A DNA stretch of 64,000 nt from Falsiroseomonas tokyonensis (lineage in GTDB: Bacteria > Pseudomonadota > Alphaproteobacteria > Acetobacterales > Acetobacteraceae), in assembly GCF_019024325.1 (NCBI RefSeq), contig NZ_JAFNJS010000008.1, positions 1 to 64,000 of the forward strand. Reading direction: 5' to 3'. The notes under the pieces are model-generated. The model was not told the origin of the DNA. It did not search any database and saw only the letters and a list, made by a program, of their open reading frames with translations. Both the position numbers and the translations under genes were made by a program. Shown in pieces: positions 57,124 to 64,000 of the stretch. The first letter of the stretch is position 1. Each line of letters starts with the position of its first letter.

Positions 57124-60100
57124 TCAGCCCGGCTGCAGCCGCACCGCGGCAAGGCGCCGCGCCAACACATCGAGGTCGAAGGGCTTGGTGACGACGACCG
57201 CATCCTCTGGCAGGGCGACCCGGGCATAGCCGGTGACGAAGACCACCGGCAGTCCCGGGCGGCGACGCTGCGCTTCCTCGGTCATCATGCGGCCGTCCAT
57301 GCCATTGGGCAGGCCGATATCGGTCACCAGGATATCGGGCCGCAGCCCCTCCTCCAGCAGGCGCAGCGCCGTCGGCCCGTCAGTCGCCTCGACGACGCGA
57401 TAACCCAGGTCGCGCAGCCGCTCGGCCGCCGGCATGCGCACCGCGGTCTCGTCATCGACCAGGAGCACCGTCACGCCCGGCCGCCCGGCGCGCGGCGTGG
57501 GACCGGCATCCTGCGCTTGTTCCGCGAGGGGGGTGGCGGAGCGCGGCAGCAGGAGCTGGATCGTCGTGCCCTCGCCCGGCCTGGAGGCGATGCGCAGTGT
57601 GCCGCCGGATTGCCGCACGAAGCCATGCACCTGGCTGAGGCCGAGGCCGGTGCCCTCGCCCTGCGGCTTGGTGGTGAAGAAGGGCTCCAGCACATGTTCC
57701 AGCACCTCGGGTGTCATGCCCGTGCCGGTGTCCTGGATGCGGATCGAGACGAAGTTGCCCGGCGCGATCTCCTCCCCCGCGATGACCTCCGCGGCTGGGA
57801 GAACCAGGTCCTCGGTGGCGATGGTCAGCTGTCCGCCGCTGGGCATCGCGTCCCGCGCATTGATGGCAAGGTTGAGGATCGCGTTCTCCAGCTCGCTCCC
57901 GTCGCAGACCACGTGCCCGGCGCCATCGCGCAGATGGAAGGCGATCTCGATCGCCGGCCCCATGCTGCGGCGCAGAAGGTCGCTCATGCCGTGGATCAGC
58001 GCATCGGGATCGAGCGGCCGCGGATCCAGGCGCTGGCGCCGCGCAAAGGCCAGCAGGCGCCGCGTGAGGCCGGCCGCCCGCGCCGTCGCATCACCGGCCA
58101 CCTGCAGGTAGCGCATCACATCCTCGGCCACGCCCTCGGCCAGGCGGCGCTTCGCCATGGCGAGCGCGCCCGTCACGCCCTGCAGCATATTGTTGAAGTC
58201 ATGCGCAATGCCGCCGGTGAGGTGGCCGATCGCCTCCAGCTTCTGCGACTGGCGCAGGCTGGCCTCCGCCGCCATCAGCTCGCCCGTGCGTTGCTGCACA
58301 TGCTGCTCCAGCTCCTCGGCGCTGCGCTGCAGCGCGTCGCGGGCGCGCATCTGGTCGTCGATATTCGAACAGGCGCCGATCCATTCGACCAGGCCGCCCG
58401 CAGCGTCGCGCAGCGGCAGGCCACGCGTCTGGAACCAGGCATAGTGCCCGGAACCGGCATGGCGCAGCCGAAAGTCGGCCTCGTAGAAGCCACGCGCCTC
58501 CGCCACCTCCCAGGCCGCCCTTGCGGCCGCGCGGTCGGCCGGGTGCACGGCCTCCAGCCATCCCGCATCCTGGCTGGCCGCATCGTCCTGGCCGGTATAG
58601 GCGGTCCATTGCGGACTGGCCCAGGTCCAGCGGCCGAGCGGGGCGGAGCGCCAGACGAGCTGGGGCAGGCCCTCCGCCAGGGTGCGGAAGCGCTCGTTCT
58701 CCGCCTCCCGCGCGGCGGCCGCCTGCGCCAGGTCCGTCACGTCCTGCACGATGCCCGCCGCGCGGGTGATCGCGCCGGCCGCGTCGCGGATCGGGAAGCC
58801 AGTGTCGCGCAGATGCACCAGGCTTCCGTCCACAGGCCGCACCACGCGGTAATGCGCGATGGCCGTCTCCCCGGCCAGGGCGCGCGGCAGCAGGCCGCAA
58901 AGCGAATCCCGGTCGTCCGGATGCACGAGATCGCGGAAGCGGCCGAGATCGGCCAGGATGGCGTCGCGTGCTTCGCCAAAAATGCGCTCGAAGGCGGGCG
59001 AGAGGTATTCCAGCCGCGTGCCGTCGCCGGAGACGATCCAGAGCACATCGGCCGAGTTCTCGGCAAAGCCGCGAAACCGCGCCTCGCTCTCGCGCAGCGC
59101 GTCCTCGGCCTGCTTGCGCGCGGTGATGTCGCTGAACAGGACGGCGACGCGGCGCAACTCCGCCGGCCCGATCCGGCAGGCAGAGACGTCGTACCATCGC
59201 CCGAGCGCCGCGGCCCGACGCGTGAAGCGCTCCGCGCCGCCGCCACCTGCGATGCGGCCGTAGATCTCGAACCAGTCCGCCTCATGGTCCGGCATCAATT
59301 CGCGCATGCGCCGGCCGATGACGTCGTGCAGGCCGGTGTGGCGCTCGAAAGCGGCGTTCACCTCGATGAAGCGGTAGTCGTCGGGCCGGCCATCCGCGCC
59401 GAACAGCACCTCGATGATGCAGCAGCCCTCGTCCATCGCCTCGAAGAGGGTGCGGCAGCGCTGCTCCTTCTCGAGCGCAGCCTTCGCGGCGCTCCGGTCG
59501 CGCAGCATCCAGAGCAGACCGGCGGGCGCCTCCGCCTCGCCCGCGCGGATGGCCATCGCCTCGATCGCCGCCCAGACGCGGCGGCCATCCTGCCGCAGCA
59601 GCCAGCCCTCACGCGACACGCGCGCGCCCGAAGACGCGGCGGCGATATCGGCAGCCACCGCGCCGCGCGCGCGATCCTCGGGCGGCAAGGCCTCGGCGAA
59701 ATCCATCGTCAGCGCCTGCGTCGCGTCCCAGCCGAGCAGCTGGCGCGCGCCGCTGTTCCAGGCGAGCACCAAGCCCTCGAGGTCGGTGGTGATGATGGCG
59801 CAGTCGATCGCGCTTTCGATCACCGCGCGAAGATCGGCCTCCCGCAGGGCAATGGCGGCGCGCGATGCCACGAGCCCCGCATTGGCGCGTTCCAGCGCGG
59901 CGACCGCCGACTGGGCGGCGATCAGCCGGGCCTGCCCCTCCGCGATGCGCTGGCCCAGCGCGGCGCCCATCGCCGCGGCGCGCTTCCAGGCGACCCCGGC
60001 ATCGAGCTGGGCCGCCGCCGTCCTTGCCGCGCTGGCGGCGCCTTCGCCGGCATGGCTGAGCTGTTCCGCCGTCCGGGCCTCATCGCGCTGCGCCGCCAGG

Positions 60101-60210
60101 CGCCGTGCCTGATCGAGTTCCTGGCGAAGCCGGGCCACCTCGCCTTCGAGGGCGGTGCGGGCCGCGCGGAGTTGCTCCAGCTCGGATGGCGGGGCGGCCG
60201 GTTCAGCCAC
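57124..60210 (-). CDS. Multi-PAS hybrid histidine kinase
   Basis: A soluble 1028-residue hybrid kinase. An N-terminal coiled coil (about 1-125) is followed by four PAS-type domains (approximately 130-250, 260-375, 380-500 and 505-620), then a HisKA domain with the phosphorylated histidine near 670 in IGHLTGGIAHDFNNML, an HATPase domain (NAILNLAINARDAM, DTGTGM, GEGTGLGLSQVHGF), and a C-terminal receiver with the acceptor aspartate near 964 in ILVTDIGLP. No membrane segment is seen, so the signal is cytosolic. A GTG or ATG further upstream is not needed. Confidence 0.92.
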   Translation of the reverse strand: MAEPAAPPSELEQLRAARTALEGEVARLRQELDQARRLAAQRDEARTAEQLSHAGEGAASAARTAAAQLDAGVAWKRAAAMGAALGQRIAEGQARLIAAQSAVAALERANAGLVASRAAIALREADLRAVIESAIDCAIITTDLEGLVLAWNSGARQLLGWDATQALTMDFAEALPPEDRARGAVAADIAAASSGARVSREGWLLRQDGRRVWAAIEAMAIRAGEAEAPAGLLWMLRDRSAAKAALEKEQRCRTLFEAMDEGCCIIEVLFGADGRPDDYRFIEVNAAFERHTGLHDVIGRRMRELMPDHEADWFEIYGRIAGGGGAERFTRRAAALGRWYDVSACRIGPAELRRVAVLFSDITARKQAEDALRESEARFRGFAENSADVLWIVSGDGTRLEYLSPAFERIFGEARDAILADLGRFRDLVHPDDRDSLCGLLPRALAGETAIAHYRVVRPVDGSLVHLRDTGFPIRDAAGAITRAAGIVQDVTDLAQAAAAREAENERFRTLAEGLPQLVWRSAPLGRWTWASPQWTAYTGQDDAASQDAGWLEAVHPADRAAARAAWEVAEARGFYEADFRLRHAGSGHYAWFQTRGLPLRDAAGGLVEWIGACSNIDDQMRARDALQRSAEELEQHVQQRTGELMAAEASLRQSQKLEAIGHLTGGIAHDFNNMLQGVTGALAMAKRRLAEGVAEDVMRYLQVAGDATARAAGLTRRLLAFARRQRLDPRPLDPDALIHGMSDLLRRSMGPAIEIAFHLRDGAGHVVCDGSELENAILNLAINARDAMPSGGQLTIATEDLVLPAAEVIAGEEIAPGNFVSIRIQDTGTGMTPEVLEHVLEPFFTTKPQGEGTGLGLSQVHGFVRQSGGTLRIASRPGEGTTIQLLLPRSATPLAEQAQDAGPTPRAGRPGVTVLLVDDETAVRMPAAERLRDLGYRVVEATDGPTALRLLEEGLRPDILVTDIGLPNGMDGRMMTEEAQRRRPGLPVVFVTGYARVALPEDAVVVTKPFDLDVLARRLAAVRLQPG

Positions 60211-60507
60211 GGCAGGTCGTCGGCGCCGATCGGCGCCCTTGCGGCAGACGCAGGGTGCGGCGCGTGGCTTTTGCGCTGCGGTTGAGAGCGGAGGTCAGGC
60301 GGCGGTGGATCGGGGCGGCGAGCCGCCGCGTCAGCGGGAGGGTGCGGGCCGCAGGGCGTTGCAGGTCAGGTCTCCGGAAAAGTCCGCCGTGGATGCAGCA
60401 CCGGCACTCCGGGCTTGTCACCCGCTATTGTAACCGCTCGCGAATCGGTGATCGTGTTCGCATTACGAGTCAGGTGGCGGCGGCGCGCGGCAGGATGGCT
60501 TGCGCCA
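60211..60507 (-). promoter_or_regulatory. Interval before the multi-PAS kinase
   Basis: The 297-bp gap separates two same-strand kinase genes. On the minus strand TACAAT (about 60433-60438) is a fair -10 box for the downstream kinase, with no clear -35. Otherwise I see nothing in it. Confidence 0.25.
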
Positions 60508-63207
60508 TCAGGCAGCGCGGGTGCCGGCGGGCGGGCTTGCACCGGGCTGGGCGCCTGCCGGCGCGGGGGCCATCAGCCCCAGCTTGCGCAGCAGCGTATC
60601 CCGCTGCACCGGCTTGCCCAGGTAGTCGTTCATCCCGGCCTCCCGGCATTGCCGTTCGAATTCCGGGCCCACGGCGGCGGTCAGGCCGATGATGCGGGCT
60701 TCCCGGTTCGGGCCGGGCTGGGCGCGGATGGCGCGGGTGGCCTCCAGCCCATCCATCACCGGCATCTGCAGGTCCATCAGGATGGCGTCGTAGAGCGCAC
60801 CGCGCGAGGCCTCCACCGCCTGGGCGCCATCCCCCGCCACATCCACCACCGCGCCCGCGCGGGACAGGACGGTGCGCATCACCAGCTGGTTGGTGGCATT
60901 GTCCTCCACCAGCAGGATGCGGATCTGCGGCCCTTCCACCGGCTCCGGCACCGGGGCGGGCGGCGCCTCGGGGCGCGGGGTCAGCGCCAGCAGCAGCGCA
61001 TCGCGCAGCCGGGACGGCAAGGCGGGCTTCAGCAGCAGTCCGTCCAGCACCCCCTGGTGGCCGGCGCCCTGGCCGGCACCCTGGCCCCCTCCCAGACCGG
61101 GCGAATGGCCCTGCGCCTCCCGCGGATCGGCGGAGCCGGAGGCGCAGAGCAGCAGCCGCGGCTGGCCGAAGGCCTCCCATTCCTGCCGGATGCGCCGGGC
61201 CAGGGCCAGGCCATCCCCATCCGGCAGCTGGCCGTCCAGCACCACCGCCTCGAAGGGCCGGCCCTGGCTGGCCGCGGCCCGCAGCGCGGCGAGCGCCGTG
61301 CCGCCATCCGAGACCGCGGCCGCTTCCGCCCCCATCCCGGCCAGCTGGCGCACCAGGATCTCCCGGTTCAGCGGCAGGTCGTCCACCACCAGCACGCGCC
61401 GCCCCGACAGGCCCGCCTGCGGCTGCTGCTCGCCCTCCACCCGGCCGATCTTGACCGTGAAGCGGAAGACGCTGCCGCCGCCATTGCGCACGCCGGCCAG
61501 CCGCGGCACCGCCTCGATCCCGCCGCCCATCTCCTCCGCCAGCCGCTTGCAGATGGCCAGCCCCAGCCCGGTGCCGCCGTATTTCCGGCGGATCGAGGCA
61601 TCGGCCTGGGTGAAACGCTCGAACAGCATCGCGATCTTGTCGCGCTCGATGCCGATCCCGGTATCGGAGACGGAGACGCGCAGGCGCCAATAGTCCAGCT
61701 CCGCATCCACCGAGATCGCCACCTGGATCCAGCCCGTCTCGGTGAACTTCACGGCGTTGCCGACCAGGTTGAACAGCATCTGCCGGATGCGGCCCGGGTC
61801 GCCCATCACCCGCGCCGGCAGGTCGGGCGACAGGGCGCAGACCAGCTCCACCCCCTTGGCCGCGGCGCGCGGGGCAAACAGCTCCACGATCGTCGCGATT
61901 TCCGCCTCGATATTGAAGGGCACCGCCTCCAGCTGCAGCGCGCCGGCCTCCAGCTTGGAGAAGTCGAGGATGTCGTTCAACACCATCATCAGGTGCTCGG
62001 CCGAGCCCTGGATGGTCTCCGCATAGCGCCGTTGCAGCGAATCCAGGCGCGTATCCAGCAGCAGCCCGGTCATGCCGATCACGCCGTTCATCGGTGTGCG
62101 GATCTCGTGGCTCATCGACGCCAGGAATTCCTCCTTGGCGCGGGAGGCGGCGACGGCGTGGCGCTCGGATTCCGTCAGGCGCTGGCCCTGCATCTTCAGC
62201 GCCTGCGCCTGGCGCACCAGCAGCCACAGCGCCACCAGCGTGACCACCGCGGCGGCGGCGACGCCGGCGGCCAGCAGCGCGCCCAGGCGATGCGCGCTGT
62301 CCAGCACATCCTCCCGGTTGCGCGCCACCTCCACCACGAAGGCGCCCTGCCGGGTGACGGCGAAGGAGGCGACGACCTCCGCCCGGTCCTGGTCGAGGCC
62401 CGACCAGGTGCCGGATTCGCGCCGCGGCAGGAAGTCCCGGAAGACCCAGGAGGAGGCGTTCAGCTCCCCCACCCCGTCCACCCGCCCGTCCGATCGCGCC
62501 AGCAGCAGCCCCTGGAAGGAATGGATGCGGATGGCGGCGCCGAAGCTCTCGGCATGCCGCCGCGCCACCCCCACCAGATAGTCCGGGTTGAGGATGGCGA
62601 CGATGCTGCCCAGGAATTCCCCGCGCGGGCCGCGCAGCGCCCGGCCATAGGGAATCGCGTAGAGCCCGCCGGCCTGGCCCACCGCGCGGCCGGAGGGGCC
62701 GAGGTAGCGCCCGGCCTCCGGCGCGCCGAGCCGCACCGCCTGGCCGCCGAAGCGCAGCAGGCGGAACCACTCGCGATCCGCCACCGAGGCCTCCCGCAGC
62801 CCCTCCACGGAACTCGCCAGGATGAAGCCCTGCGCATCGGTGATCAGCAGCGCGCGCATCTGCGGCACGTCGCGCACCCGCGTGGTGACCTGCCGCGCCA
62901 CCTGGCCCGGCTCCAGCTCCGCCAGGCGCTCCGTCGCATCCACCAGGACCAGGTCCACCGTCTGCATCGCGCGGGTCAGCTGGTCCGCCAGGCCCGCCGC
63001 CACGCCCTGGGTCAGGCGCTCCGCCTCCGCGATGGCGTCTTCCTGGCCGCGATGCATGAGGATGCTGTAGATGCCGACCAGACACAGGGCGACCAGCCCG
63101 ACGGCAGCCGAGAACAGCAGCCAGGGACGTGGCTCGGAGGGGCGAGGAGCACCGAGGCCGAGCGAACGCCGCAGGGCGGAACGGAGTGGGGTGATGCGCG
63201 GGACCAT
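60508..63207 (-). CDS. Membrane hybrid histidine kinase with periplasmic sensor and two receivers
   Basis: About 899 residues from ATG 63207 (917 from GTG 63261). A first membrane helix ([23 protein letters not shown]) and a second near 285-305 ([21 protein letters not shown]) enclose a Cache-like periplasmic domain. Then come HisKA with the histidine near 367 in [18 protein letters not shown], HATPase ([35 protein letters not shown]), and two receivers, of which the second is typical ([24 protein letters not shown]). Receiver 1 has DDLPLNREI and [12 protein letters not shown]. It is divergent from a solute-binding protein whose 5' end overlaps its own. Confidence 0.92.
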   Translation of the reverse strand: MVPRITPLRSALRRSLGLGAPRPSEPRPWLLFSAAVGLVALCLVGIYSILMHRGQEDAIAEAERLTQGVAAGLADQLTRAMQTVDLVLVDATERLAELEPGQVARQVTTRVRDVPQMRALLITDAQGFILASSVEGLREASVADREWFRLLRFGGQAVRLGAPEAGRYLGPSGRAVGQAGGLYAIPYGRALRGPRGEFLGSIVAILNPDYLVGVARRHAESFGAAIRIHSFQGLLLARSDGRVDGVGELNASSWVFRDFLPRRESGTWSGLDQDRAEVVASFAVTRQGAFVVEVARNREDVLDSAHRLGALLAAGVAAAAVVTLVALWLLVRQAQALKMQGQRLTESERHAVAASRAKEEFLASMSHEIRTPMNGVIGMTGLLLDTRLDSLQRRYAETIQGSAEHLMMVLNDILDFSKLEAGALQLEAVPFNIEAEIATIVELFAPRAAAKGVELVCALSPDLPARVMGDPGRIRQMLFNLVGNAVKFTETGWIQVAISVDAELDYWRLRVSVSDTGIGIERDKIAMLFERFTQADASIRRKYGGTGLGLAICKRLAEEMGGGIEAVPRLAGVRNGGGSVFRFTVKIGRVEGEQQPQAGLSGRRVLVVDDLPLNREILVRQLAGMGAEAAAVSDGGTALAALRAAASQGRPFEAVVLDGQLPDGDGLALARRIRQEWEAFGQPRLLLCASGSADPREAQGHSPGLGGGQGAGQGAGHQGVLDGLLLKPALPSRLRDALLLALTPRPEAPPAPVPEPVEGPQIRILLVEDNATNQLVMRTVLSRAGAVVDVAGDGAQAVEASRGALYDAILMDLQMPVMDGLEATRAIRAQPGPNREARIIGLTAAVGPEFERQCREAGMNDYLGKPVQRDTLLRKLGLMAPAPAGAQPGASPPAGTRAA

Positions 63208-64000
63208 CTTTGCGACAGTTCTTATCGGCCTTTCCGTCTTAATTTGCGAGCGCGGAGACACGGCCCGGGCGCAGATTTTGGATGCGAAACATTACCATCA
63301 GCCCATGGGCACGCCTGCCGCCGCGGTCACCCTCGCCAATGCGGCACAATCCCCCCGTCTTTCCACAATCAGGGCGCGTGGTGAGCTGCAGGTCTGCATC
63401 TGGCCCGAGTATTTCGCCATCTCCTACCGCAACCCCAGGAATGGGGAGATGGAGGGGTTGGATATCGACATGGCGCGCGCCCTGGCCACGCGGCTCGGCG
63501 TGCGCCTCAGCTTCGTCGAGACGAATTTTGCGGAATTCATGGACCGGCTTGAGGATGGCGGCTGCGACATCGCCATGATGGCGGTCGGCGTCACCCCGGC
63601 CCGGGCGCGGCGCGTCGCCTTCTCAAAGCCCTATATGGCCAGCCCGGTCTATGCGGTGACCACGCGCACCAATACCCGCATCCAGTCCTGGCCGGATATC
63701 GACCGCGCCGGCAATGTGGTGGCGGTGGCCGCCGGCACGGTGATGGAACCGCTGATGCGCGAGACGCTGCGCAATGCGGAGGTTATGGTGGTCGCCCCGC
63801 CCCGGACGCGGGAGGGGGAGATCCTGTCCGGCCGCGCCGATGTCTTCATGTCGGACTTTCCCTATACGCGGCGCATGGTGCTGATGCATGACTGGGCGCG
63901 CGTGATCGACCCGCCCGGCCGCTTCGGCGATACGCTCTATGCCTATGCCATGGCGCGCGGCGATGCCGCTTGGCTGGCCGAGGTGAATGCCTTCCTGGAG
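63194..64000 (+). CDS. Amino-acid-type periplasmic solute-binding protein (family 3), truncated by window edge
   Basis: The frame from ATG 63194 encodes a signal peptide ([17 protein letters not shown], then a cut near ARAQ) followed by a family 3 binding protein: [61 protein letters not shown] and [16 protein letters not shown]. It continues past base 64000, so the C terminus is missing. The ATG inside at 63305 would lose the signal peptide. GGAG lies 7 bp upstream. It may feed an ABC importer or act with the divergent sensor kinase. Confidence 0.85.
   Translation, partial: MRGTIFATVLIGLSVLICERGDTARAQILDAKHYHQPMGTPAAAVTLANAAQSPRLSTIRARGELQVCIWPEYFAISYRNPRNGEMEGLDIDMARALATRLGVRLSFVETNFAEFMDRLEDGGCDIAMMAVGVTPARARRVAFSKPYMASPVYAVTTRTNTRIQSWPDIDRAGNVVAVAAGTVMEPLMRETLRNAEVMVVAPPRTREGEILSGRADVFMSDFPYTRRMVLMHDWARVIDPPGRFGDTLYAYAMARGDAAWLAEVNAFLE

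Noticed and set aside
57517-60285. Long plus-strand frame across the multi-PAS kinase
   Set aside because: Shadow of the minus-strand kinase; no motif and biased composition.
60415-63384. 989-codon plus-strand frame across the second kinase
   Set aside because: Shadow frame; the kinase on the other strand has all domains intact.

Overview
The window is a high-GC, densely packed chromosomal segment of an alphaproteobacterium, most likely an Acetobacteraceae member of the Roseomonas type. The basis is the strong GC bias, the dnaG-rpoD-GNAT block, the carA/carB pair divergent from a YqeY gene, the SUV3-like helicase-S4-fdxA-carD order, the Lrp-trxB-LysR order, ccmAB divergent from acnA, and CtrA-type DNA-binding domains. 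Species cannot be fixed from the sequence alone. Almost all of it is ordinary chromosome; the two non-core stretches are the left edge and one gene near 46 kb.

Left edge (1-1.7 kb): the end of a Toprim-type primase from a probable integrated element, then about 1.3 kb without a convincing gene but with repeated motifs, inverted repeats and decayed duplications, ending at tRNA-Gly(CCC). From 1.75 to 7.4 kb: a DUF1428-VOC pair behind an ArsR-type palindrome, a head-to-head pair of CtrA-like regulators with degenerate receivers, and a sulfur-transport cluster (DUF2892, two YeeE/YedE halves) divergent from an ArsR-SDR operon. From 7.4 to 11.3 kb: dnaG, rpoD and an acetyltransferase.

From 11.4 to 26.6 kb: a pentapeptide-repeat protein, a cation-diffusion-facilitator relative without its metal ligands, YqeY, and the carbamoyl-phosphate synthase operon. 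carA carries an extra N-terminal helix-turn-helix domain behind an array of palindromic half-sites, and two LysE exporters and a small membrane protein lie before carB. greA, a threonine dehydratase, a secreted hydrolase, Lrp, trxB and a LysR regulator follow. From 26.6 to 43 kb: a structured leader or small RNA, an RTX metalloprotease, a peptide-type binding protein, ccmAB, acnA, a lipid kinase-phosphoesterase pair, an MFS permease, a HAMP membrane protein and a long helicase with an arginine/glycine-rich tail.

From 43 to 51.8 kb: S4 protein, ferredoxin, CarD and cysD. Where cysN would be expected there is instead a clearly AT-richer gene for a STAS-like plus GHKL-ATPase protein, the best candidate here for an undescribed accessory function. 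thpR, an esterase divergent from a YbbA/YbbP-type ABC pair (the E. coli tesA-ybbAP layout) and a deaminase follow. From 51.9 to 64 kb: a Bax-inhibitor protein, a copper-delivery cluster (DUF2946, YcnI-like, unknown, PCuAC), a cupin with a 24-bp minisatellite, an MFS permease, a trypsin-like protease, two large hybrid histidine kinases and a solute-binding protein gene that runs off the right edge and overlaps, head to head, the start of the second kinase.
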